DNA from: Apoderus coryli
Taxonomy: Eukaryota > Arthropoda > Insecta > Coleoptera > Attelabidae
Assembly: GCA_911728435.2 (NCBI GenBank)
Contig: OU452198.1
Span: 40,391,902-40,455,901, forward strand
Direction of reading: 5' to 3'
Length of the DNA: 64,000 nt
In this document: piece after piece, positions 48,384-57,870 of the stretch
How the letters are laid out: each line of letters starts with the position of its first letter
Position numbering within the stretch: the first letter of the stretch is position 1
Notes under the pieces: generated by a model
Database searches by the model: none
Told to the model about the DNA's origin: nothing
The model's input: the letters and a program-made list of their open reading frames with translations, nothing else
Position numbers and translations under genes: made by a program

Positions 48384-50350
48384 CTTAGGTTTACTCGGGA
48401 AACTGCGTAATACCCAAGACTCTTGGGTAAAGCCCAAAATATATTTGGAATTGTTCACGTTTTATCCGCTTTCGCTTGGTTAAAGTTAAATGTACCATAA
48501 ATGACAAGGCCATTAATGTTTGAAAAACATATTTGACAAACCAAAATTACAATTCTAAAACTGTATTCTCTTAAAGGTATTCTACTCACGAGTATTTATT
48601 TGTTCAAACAAAAAACAAGCAGCTGTGACATTTCGAGTCGCAAAGATTTCCAATAGCTTTACATTTTCATTAATTTATTATTGTTTTACAGTTACATCGT
48701 TTATAACCTTGACCTACTAAAAGTGATTGTTCGTTTGCAAGCTGACCTAAGATTTTCCTTTCTCGTTTGCTAGCTTATAAAAATCGTCATCGGTTTTCTC
48801 GATAACCGTCATGAGAATGTTTCTAAAATCGCCCCCGGGAACTTCGAATTAGATAAAGCTTTCATCTTCTTTGCTTGATTTTCTAAATTTATTTTTGCGT
48901 CTCTTCTGTTTGACTGAATATTTGTTGGGCACAAGCAAAGTTCACACCTTATATTACCTGATGTACTTGGCTCATCACATTCTGCACATTTGGTCTGACT
49001 TTCTGAAGGTTCTATATTATTGGCGTTTTCTTTATAATTATTCTCGACGTCTTCCATATTGTCACCTTGAGTAATCTCTTCTGGCGGATTGTCTATTTCT
49101 GGGCCAGTATCGGCCAGTTTTGTTCTTGTTGACGCTGTTCTTCTACACCAAATTCCCTTTCTCTCAAGCTTTTGTTCGATTTGTAGATTCTCAATAGTTT
49201 CTTTTGGAAAAGCTGACGTGGATAGGCCGACTTTAATATCATGGCCAAACATGGCAGCGTAAGGAGCTCGTTTTATTCCATCGTGGTATGCCCTGGTTTT
49301 GATTAATTGGACAAATCGCAGACCTTCTGACCATCTCCTGCAGTTTTCATCGTCCATCCATGTCATGAGCATATTTTGTATATCTCGATTTGCTCTTTCC
49401 ACGCTATCTTGTGGCTATATGACGTGGTTTGCCATGTACTATTTTAAGGCCACATGGAACATAACTTTTCAATGACACGGTTCGCGAACTCCCGCCCGTT
49501 CTCCGATTGTAGTATACATGAGGCGCCAAAAATGCAAAATATGTCTATTAGGATCTTAGCAACTTCCTCAGCCCTTTTCGATGTTAATGCCCGTATCCGA
49601 ACAAACTTTGTTAAGTAGTCCTGATATACCAAGATAAATTTGTATTCTCCATCTGGATGTGATTGCATGTCTAAGAGATCCACTTGACAACGGCTGTTCA
49701 TCTCCGAAAACACCATTGGCTTAACCACAAGTCCTTTTTTTAACAGATTTCAGTTTTTTTTGACACCCTTCACACAAGCGCAGATATAGCTTAATAACAT
49801 CTTGAGTTATATTTTTGTACTTTTTCTTATATTCACTTTCCATACGATGTGTACCACCATGTCCAATGGCCAAATGTGCATCATGCAAAATATCAAACAT
49901 TTCGTCGTTTGTAGCGTAATATTTTATGCTAGAGTCACCTGATGATACACGAGCAATAAGCATTTCGATGCCTCGAACAGAACATAATATGTCGAACCTC
50001 TTCAAACGTCGATATTGTAGAGTGGACTTGGTTTTAGCATTTTTTGCTAACTTAACTGATTCCAACATTTCTTGGTATTGTTCATTATTAAAATAAAACT
50101 TCATAGAACCGCTGTTTTAAACGAGCGCGTCCACTCTCTTCGGTTGCCATTTTCAAACTGCACGCGGCGCGGCGGTAGCGTGGTAAAAGATGACGCAATA
50201 ATAAATTCCTACACCCAACTTTAGCCAAAGGAAAATGGATAGAACGCGGTTTACCCAGGTAAAGCCCGAAACGTGTACAATTCCTAATATGTTTTGGACT
50301 TTACCCAAGAGTCTTGGGTATTTCGCAGTTTACCCGGGGAAACCTAGGTT
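48384..50350 (-). mobile_element. Integrase-type DNA transposon with long inverted ends
   Basis: TTAGGTTTACTCGGGAAACT at 48385 pairs with the inverted copy ending near 50350, and the similarity runs for about 75 bp on each side, including the near-palindrome ACCCAAGAGTCTTGGGT. Between them lies one integrase gene on the minus strand (next entry). This arrangement fits Ginger-like transposons, which carry a retroviral-type integrase between inverted repeats. No clear target duplication was identified. Confidence 0.65.
48809..50104 (-). pseudogene. KRBA2/SCAND3-like integrase, broken
   Basis: Minus frames 50104-49721, 49728-49444 and 49402-48809 are in order. The first has the integrase zinc finger: HLAIGHGGTHRM, then CEGC (HHCC). 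The catalytic core shows VDLLDMQSHPDGEYKFILVY with the first Asp, ILQSENGREFAN where the second catalytic Asp is replaced by Glu, and SVERANRDIQNML with the final Glu. After the core come RRWSEGLRFVQLIKTRAYH and APYAAMFGHDIKVGL. A C-terminal cysteine cluster follows: CAECDEPSTSGNIRCELC. Breaks occur at about 49725 and 49420. Such integrases in animal genomes are often labelled KRAB-A domain-containing protein 2-like. It is probably inactive. Confidence 0.75.
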
Positions 50351-50507
50351 TACTCGATAATCTAACCTTACCCGTAACATATACATAACATAACAGAACA
50401 AACCAAAATAGTAGCATTTACACAACAAAAACATCATGAATATTATATTTCAGGAGCATTAAAAAAGCTCAAATGTTAATGTACTAACAGTGTAAATGTG
50501 TTTGTGT

Positions 50508-50880
50508 AAATTTCTATGTTAAAGTAGTTTTAGTAAATTTCCAAGAAAAACCACATGTTTATCATAAAAGGATGAACCAGTTGCTTGGGATATATTTTTT
50601 AATAAAGGACTGCTTAAAGTAGTCTTATTTTGCCCGTAAAGTTCATTGTGCTTACAGTACTACAAATGATATAAATAAAATAATAATTAAAAAACGATAT
50701 TACTTATTAGAGCTAAAATGCAAACCTAATAAAAAGGTTTCATTTACTATGTTAGAAATTAAAAATCCTATTAATCTCTAATCCTTTCTCTCAACCGCCA
50801 ACATAATCAATGAGCAGAAAGTCTGATTATACTTAGTAAGTAATAAGTAAAAAAACAAACATAAATAACTTAACTAGGCC
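50508..50880 (+). repeat. Direct repeat, right copy
   Basis: This is the partner of 48014-48350 in the same orientation. The segment between TTGCTTGGGA and GGACTGCTTAA has an extra TATATTTTTTAATAAA relative to the left copy. Confidence 0.5.
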
Positions 50881-51152
50881 GTCCCACAGTAGGCCCAAAA
50901 CAAAAATTAGTGCGACAAAATTATATTAATGAGAAAACATATATATTTTCGTATCCAGAAGTGTTCAATAACAATTAGAAACAATATTTATTTCAGTGGC
51001 TTGCAGGGGTGGTGAACAAACCTTCAAAGGGTAATATTTCTAAGTAATCTCAGACATCAACTAACAGAATAAAATGGAATATTATTGCTTGAATTGGATA
51101 AATACAAACAACAAACATAAAAAGCACTCGCATTTCTATCGCACCCTAAACA
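50881..51152. other. Short gene-free stretch
   Basis: Nothing recognised apart from the left side of the hammerhead hairpin region. Confidence 0.3.
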
Positions 51153-51200
51153 TTCACTAGACGGCCGTTTCGTCGATTCAGGACTCATCAGTGATGGTTG
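51153..51200 (-). ncRNA. Hammerhead ribozyme motif, diverged copy
   Basis: On the minus strand CTGATGA (51185-51191), GTC...GAC helix II with a seven-base loop, GAAA (51168-51171), CGGCCGTC and the cleavage-site GTC (51160-51162) are all present. Helix I is weaker, with pairs at both ends but a C-A mismatch inside. Flanking sequence AGC...GCATTT (51124-51136) and AAATGTCATAGCGCT (51217-51231) still pair partly. It lies just 3' of the decayed RAG1/Transib-like gene. Confidence 0.6.
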
Positions 51201-51245
51201 GTCCAGTATACGACAAAAATGTCATAGCGCTGAGTAGTTATAAAA

Positions 51246-53134
51246 CTAGAAAAATAGTAGTAGTAAAGAATAAAAAAATAGTCCTAAGCTGGTTTTGGCT
51301 TTAGTTGGCAACTTTCTTAATCCAGCTATATAAGGATCAGACGACACAAGAAGTGAATTAATTAAATCTTTGTTAGCAGTTATGCGGGAAAATTTTCTTG
51401 TGTTTGCTAATCTGAATTGCTTAAAATCTTTGAATCGTGATTCTTGAGCCTCTTCTGATAATTCGCCAATTGCAAGTAACGCAGATTTAATAATTTGGCA
51501 CAAGAAGTTTATGAACCGACACCGGCATAAAATACCAAGGATATGTTTCGATTAACAACTTTGCTGTCTCTTTGGCATATAAATCAAAATTCTCTGGATT
51601 AATATCAAATCCAAGCGTGCAAGGGTGATAAACCGTACTGCAAATTTTCTACTTTAATAGGTTTGTTATTAACAACATCAAGACGATTCATTTCTTTTGG
51701 GGATGCGCCACAAATGTAACATATTTGTGCTGAATTTGTAGAGGTTAGCGTATTACACATCTTGCCATCAATCATGGTGAAATGAAGCTCATAGGTAATC
51801 TTAACTGTCAGATAATTTATGTAAAATGTAGAAGACAAATTATTTATTTGACTTCTAACGTGATCAACAATTTTTTTAACAAACGCTCCTGTCTCTTTCT
51901 CAAAATAAAAACTTATCGGCCTACAATAACGCACGGAAGGAGGCCTTGGATTTTGCCATATAATGAGATCACGTTTTGCAGCTGAAATAAGTTTTAGCGG
52001 TACTAATGATGTCATAAAGAGATTTGCGTCACTTGCACTTGGATCTTCAAATTTTTGTTTAAAAGTGTTTTGCCCTGAACTGCCGTCACATCCCCATTTA
52101 CATACTAGCAACAAGTTACTCAGAGTATCTGTATGCACACTTTCTACAACGCTTTTTTGTAACAAACAGAGTCTTTCAGCAGTGTGATCTAGCAAAGACT
52201 GTAATTTAATATCGACACCCATTTCTGACACTACTATGGAAGCTTCCTCCGGATAGCATCGGTGTTTAGCTCTACGGATAGCATTATAGGGTGGAAAAAT
52301 ATTAACTTTTTTCCCACCTGAAGCGAATGTTTTTTCCAACTTACAAATGTTCGTTTTCTTCATTTGGCTTTTCTATATAATATATATATAGAATTTATTC
52401 AACTACTAGTTGAGTCACTTTAAGTGAATATTTTCCCTTAGCTTATTAACTTTTTTTTTCAGAGTTGCCTTTCTTAATATTGAATATTGATTTTTAGTAT
52501 ATTTTGCCTCTGTATATAATGATAAAGCTTCGTCTTCTGACATTCTTTCAACAGTAACTGTAGGGCTGCGATATTTTGTCCAATTTTTCTTTCCTCTCGT
52601 GGGCGTTGTTTGTGTTGCTTCTTGTATTATTTTCACAGTACTTCTGTGTCCCTTACTTCCCAATGAACTACATGCAGCGAAAGTTAGTTCTTCCGTAGTA
52701 AAACCCTCCCTGAGTGTTTTTGTTCGCCGTTCTTTAGTTCGAACAGAAGCAGTACTGAAATCAGGATTCTGTGGCCTACCAGGGTGAGCTTTTTTTTCGC
52801 CAATTGAGGAAGGTAACTGTAAATCTTGTGATAGCCATCCTGCATACTTTTTCAAAAATATCTTTCGGTCTCTGTTACACTGTTCCCACTTTCGTTTATA
52901 ATTAAGGTAAAAAAGTTGCATCTGCTTTTTCAAGTCAATTTCTTGTATGCTGCTTAATGTCTCCAATTTTAGTTTTCTTTTCACATCTTCGAGTAATTTC
53001 TGTACCACAATGGACACATTTTTCTTTCCCGTTTTTGGTAGGGCATCCATTAAATCACTGTATTTCATTTCTAAAATCAATTCAAAAACATCGCAATAAA
53101 ATAAACAAAAGACTGATGATGAAAGTTTTGACAT
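51246..53134 (-). pseudogene. RAG1/Transib-like transposase, decayed
   Basis: Frames on the minus strand follow one protein. 53134-52415 is an N-terminal domain (DALPKTGKKNVSIVVQKLLE, SEDEALSLYTEAKYTKNQYS). 52363-51605 has RRAKHRCYPEEASIVV, LQSLLDHTAERL, LLVCKWGCDGSSGQNTFKQK with a candidate catalytic Asp, RDLIIWQNPRPPSVRYCRPI, FTMIDGKMCNTLTSTNSAQ, a CxxC pair (CYICGA) and LQYGLSPLHAWI. A deletion and frame shift lead to ETYPWYFMPVSVHKLL, then IKSALLAIGELSEEAQESRF and LVSSDPYIAGLRKLP (51503-51246). The ordered signs, a DG motif, a CxxC finger, and a final acidic SEE(A)xExR...SSDPYI block, parallel RAG1 and Transib transposases, where the last block carries the catalytic Glu. Family placement is by memory of motifs and needs a search. 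Confidence 0.6.
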
Positions 53135-53139
53135 GCTAG

Positions 53140-54500
53140 AAACGTAATCACAAAGATTTAAAATATTTCAAAACATATCATAATGTTGATTGGTTGCTTA
53201 GTTAAGATTCATTTAAGAAAGGTGATTCTGTTTCAAGCGATTCGATTAGTGCTCTACCGAACAACTATTCATTTAAAATTCATTTATGTCTAAATAGGCA
53301 AATATGGGCAAACATTTTGACTGGTAAAGTAATGTATTATGGTAGACGATTGCCTTGTAAAAAAATCTAGAATATATTATTTAGCTTCAACAAAGCCTCA
53401 CAAAAGGGTCTGGTGAATGTTTACCAGGTAAAGGTAGAAACGCAGACAAAATGTAGAACGTAAACGTAAAACTATTCATAAACGATTCGTAAAACCATTC
53501 GTGAAAAAACATTTGTAAAAAGGAAAAAAAAACCTTGAAATAAGTCAACGTCATTAGAATCAAAACCACACTCTCAAGGTGTACTTAGAGAAACACGTGA
53601 CATAGAAACTTGAATAATGAACTCACGTTGTTGGTATGTGGCTTTAATGTGAGTTAGAGCTATATAGCTTTTCCACAATTCTCCAACCAGTTCTTGTTGG
53701 TCGAAATTCGGTTCAGTCCACTAAAGAACGTAAAAGAAAACTAGAGAAAATTCTAGAATACTGAAAATGGCTTCTTCAATCCGGAAAAATACCGACTTGT
53801 GAGAAGATTACTCAACAAACGTAAAACTTACTAATACGATAAAATCTTCTCATATTATGTAAAGTTTCCACCAAAATCCCAATTGGAAAAGCAACACTGC
53901 CAATAAAATAGGGAAACTTTACTGTAAAACGTGTAAAGGAGTCAGAACCAAAATGAACACATGACAGGTTATACCATTGATGTATTAACTAAAGAGATAT
54001 AACTATTTACTATATAAAATGCCCCATACATTAAAAAAAATAGCATATATTCTATAAGTCTGGGCGACTGTAATACTTTTAGGAGTGGAGGGAATCATCA
54101 CATGTTGTCAGATTGTCTGTTGTTATATTTTTAATACAGTTGTTTACTCACATTATATAATTATTTTAAATTTAATGCTTATAAAATATACTTCTGTCAC
54201 TGAATTAATATATTTCACATTACACGTGAGGATTTTAATGATGAAAATATTAAAAGAATGAACTAAATTATTTATTAAAGTTTTTGAAAAGATAAAGATG
54301 ATCGTTATACGGCATCGTCGTAAAATTGGGCGGGGTGATTTGACCAATCACCGTAAGGAACGTAATATGTTTTGTTTTTTTATAGTAAATGAAGGAACGG
54401 TGTTGTCGGCATAGAGGATACATTATCTTGTGTGTTGTTATAAAACAAAAAGTGTGAATTTGTGTTTTGTGTGAATTTATAAGACTATATTAAGTTTTAA
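53140..54500. other. Intergenic stretch before THAP gene
   Basis: No gene recognised. Promoter elements of the THAP gene would be expected within 54300-54500; no clear TATA box was identified. Confidence 0.3.
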
Positions 54501-54501
54501 A

Positions 54502-55235
54502 ATGGTTCGTCAGTGTCAGATATGTAAAATATTAGACATCAGAAATCCGGACAAAAGTTTTCACAGGTAAGCCATTATTCTGTTTGTAAATATAGAGCAG
54601 TGCCGTCGAGGTTGCATATTTGTTGCAAATTAATGTAAATGAAAATTTACAGAACCTTTCCAAATACAAAGATATGTATGTAATTAATTAATATTAGCAT
54701 TATCTAGCCAAACACCCAATAGTTAGGAATAATATAATAGGTAGATACGTACTTACCTACTTAATTATAATTTTTAAATTCTCTTATGTGGATTAGAATA
54801 CCAGAATACCTATATATTCTGAGCAAGCTTACATTATAGTCATATTATACTGTTTAAAGCTTTTAATTTCAATGAATAATTAGGTACATTAATTAATAAT
54901 TATGTTGCAACTTTAACGGTTAGTAAGTAATAATAAAATACCTTGACATACCTCTTCTTGTAAAGAATGAAATAAATAGCTGCAAATTACGAAAAAATTT
55001 GTTTTGTTCACAGTATACTTAAATATAGTATAATTTTTAGGGTTTCCAAATGATGTAAGACGGAAAACTTGGTTATCTGTCCTTGGATGGAATGATGGTA
55101 AAAGGCTTCCTAAGTTTTCATATATTTGTTCAGATCATTTTGCGCCGAATGATATTATTACAAAATCAAGTGATGTAAAAGCATTGAAACCAGAGGCAGC
55201 CGCATTACCATGTCATAATTTTTTGTTTGCAACAG
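54502..55235 (+). CDS. THAP zinc-finger domain protein, 5' exons, frame problem at splice
   Basis: Exon 1 (54502-54566) encodes MVRQCQICKILDIRNPDKSF and ends HR with donor GTAAGC. Exon 2 (from 55041, acceptor TAG) carries FPNDVRRKTWLSVLGW, FSYICSDHFAPND and LKPEAAALPC, ending at donor GTAAGT (55236). Together they form a complete C2CH THAP domain (CQIC ... CSDH), with the Trp, Phe and terminal Pro of the family. THAP domains bind DNA in a zinc-dependent way and are shared with P-element transposase. Exon 1 leaves two bases, and exon 2 starts GG before TTT CCA, so simple GT-AG joining is off by one base. Either one G was inserted, the splice is non-canonical, or the read has an error. Later exons are not recognised; a basic stretch near 55400-55440 may be a third. 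Confidence 0.6.
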
Positions 55236-55239
55236 GTAA

Positions 55240-56186
55240 GTAATGAGAATTTTTAATTTGTACTATGTGTTTGCTTTCGAGATACCTATAGGCTTTAAAA
55301 AATACTATTGTATTATTCATATACGTATTACGAACGATTTGAGTTACAATTAAAGATAGAAATAATTTTTGACTATTTTGCGAGGAGAATTCGCAGTGAC
55401 TCTGCGATTAAAAGAAAGTATTATTTGAAGAAGAAATAAAGCTTTCAAAAAGCTGGACGGTATATCGTTCAGGAGAATTTGCTTTGGATAGTGAGTTTCA
55501 CAGTTTTGAAGCCCACAAGAAGAATGAGTTTTACAAATTGCATTCGTAATAAGGACTCTGGCATACCTTATATCATCGGATGATATGGGTCATAACTATT
55601 TACTATTGTTACTTTGTATTTGTTTGAAATACTTGATTGATTTTGAATTACATAGATATTGTATTTTTGAATGATTAGTTCATAAGTTTGGAGTTTACTC
55701 TTGTGTAGTATTTTATCTTAGTTACATAACTCGAGATTAATGTCGGTTTTATGCTTGTTTGGAAATTGTATTTCTGTTATACGGTGATTGTCATATACAT
55801 TTTGATTAATTTGTGTATAATGTGTGTATTTGCATGTTCGCGTATTAAGGACTGCACATTAATTTATTTTACTGCACATTACATTAAGAAATTTCGGCAC
55901 CAATTTATCCGTTTGTTACATGATGTGTTTGCTTACTTTGCGAGCATTTTTATTGATTTTTGTAAATGTTGAGCATCTGGCAACAGTGTGTGATCAAATC
56001 GACTTCGTGTAATCGATTACATGTCAGGTTGGCCGAGTTGTACACGATATTTTGTGAATTGAATATGCCTATTTCTAGTGACCATCATTATGTATATTTT
56101 CCCATCTCTAAAACGCACACGCGGTAGTCGGTTGACAGTTCGATAAGTGACAGTTGAGGTGACATTAGAGACAGTTAAGAGAAAGC
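55240..56186. other. Stretch after THAP exons, no certain gene
   Basis: The frame SDSAIKRKYYLKKK (55394-55436) is basic and could be part of a coiled region that follows THAP domains, but the frame stops right after. Nothing else was recognised. Confidence 0.3.
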
Positions 56187-56444
56187 GTGAACTCCGATAA
56201 CCCTAGAAAATTATGTGTTGGAAATTTAAAATAAAGAGATTAACGAATATTGTGAAAAAGTCGTTTAATTTGAAAATTCAAGCTCCCAAAGTTCCTACAC
56301 TACATTTTCCATATAAATTTTTTACTTTAAATGCTCGGTAAATCGATACCTACTTTGGCAACATGGCGCTGTATCATAAGCTTTAAACCAATGTCTAATT
56401 TAAACTTCAGTTGTGCAGGCGGTCATAGGCGAGTTTAATATGAT

Positions 56445-57054
56445 TTACAAAAAAAATATTTCCAGTCTTAATAAAAATGTTGGAAATTTTTTGAAAGGCG
56501 AATCTGTTAAATCCAACTGAATTACTACAGGTACATGATATGTTAACTGGATGGCCTCAATACGTTGCAACCACCCCTTCACGTCTTGACCTGCACCACA
56601 AAAATCTGGTAATAGTGCTGCTATTTCGTGGTTTGAGGCACTTTGTGCGGAACTGGTACTTAAATTGTCTCTAGTCTGTATAGACAATACCGTCATGCGT
56701 ATAATATCTTCCACAGACACGTTTGTAGAGGTCTGTGCTGTGCTCTCTTGCTTTTGGTCCCCAATATCAACCCCCATGACCGGTGTCGTATCATTATCTG
56801 CATTCATCACGAATATTTATTAACTTTTTAGCGAAAAAAGACTGACATAGGGCTGTATCCCACTTCTGACGTTGAGGGGCTCTATTTCAGTAAATAAAGC
56901 TTCGTTTATTCGATTCCATTAATATATATATTCTACGTTTATCTAAAAAATATAAAACTATCTTCTTCTCTTAATGTCAATGTCATCTACGTCTTATCGA
57001 CTTTTTAACTGTCACTAAACACACACTGTTGCCACTACACTCCTTATATTCTAT
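56445..57054 (-). mobile_element. LTR retrotransposon fragment (copy C)
   Basis: It has the same structure as 32555-33154: LTR from TGTAGTGGCAAC (about 57047), primer-binding site candidate, and gag from 56810 (MMNADNDTTPVMGVDIG) with WLQRIEAIQLTYHVP, truncated at about 56520. Confidence 0.65.
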
Positions 57055-57080
57055 AGTATACATTAGAGGACCACAAAGGA

Positions 57081-57573
57081 TAGTGATGCGAAAATAGTAA
57101 AAAATATCGATACCGACACCAGTACTTTTAGCGAAGTATCGATTCCTAGCGATACTTGTCTAAAAAGTATCGATACTCTTAGGTATCGGTATCGAAAGTA
57201 CACAGAACACTTTTAAACATGAAACTGCTGCATGTCTGTATTTTATTATATTTTGTGTTACCTAACATAGGAGATCTATGAAGTATGTTCTGTGATCGAG
57301 TCTAAGTTGATAAAATAAACTAAAAAGCACTGGTAAAAATAAGTACAAAAATAAAATATCTTTTAGAAAATGCAACGAATTATAATTTGTAATTAAAAAA
57401 AATGTCATGTAATTAATTTATTCAGAATAACGAGCATTTAGGAAGAAACTGTCGAGAAAAACTGAAGAAAATAATTAATTATCGTTCTAAAAATATCGAT
57501 GCCAAAATTACTCGATACTGCAGCAAAAGTATCGATACCTTCGAAGTATCGAGGTATCGTTAGCATCCCTACC
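57081..57573. mobile_element. hAT-like TATCGATA-rich MITE (copy C)
   Basis: Starts TAGTGATGCG and ends TAGCATCCCTACCT; AAAGGA before and AAGGAT after. It ends about 300 bp before the RNF4-like start codon. Confidence 0.5.
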
Positions 57574-57870
57574 TAAGGATGGATTATCGTACGAATGACG
57601 TTAAGACGCATGCGTTGGATTTGTATCGTTCTGTGATTCAAAACCAATTCGGACATTATTATTTGTCATCGGGCAGTCGGTCATCGTATTGCTTTGCTAC
57701 TGTTACTAGCATTCGCGTGGTATTATTTTGAATTGAAGTTAGAAAAATACGTGCATTAAAGTTTTTCTACAAAAAGTCCGTTAAAATATTTATATACGGA
57801 CATACAAAAACGAAGATTTATTATTTGATTCTCAGTTTATCAGTATTTTAAGTGAATAGTGTTTAAGAAG

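Noticed and set aside
48871..49074. 67-aa plus-strand frame
   Set aside because: It lies opposite the integrase C-terminal coding region and has no features of its own.
53117..53130. CTGATGATGAAAG resembling a hammerhead core
   Set aside because: It is coding sequence complement at the start of the transposase relic, with no helix II space and no helix I.
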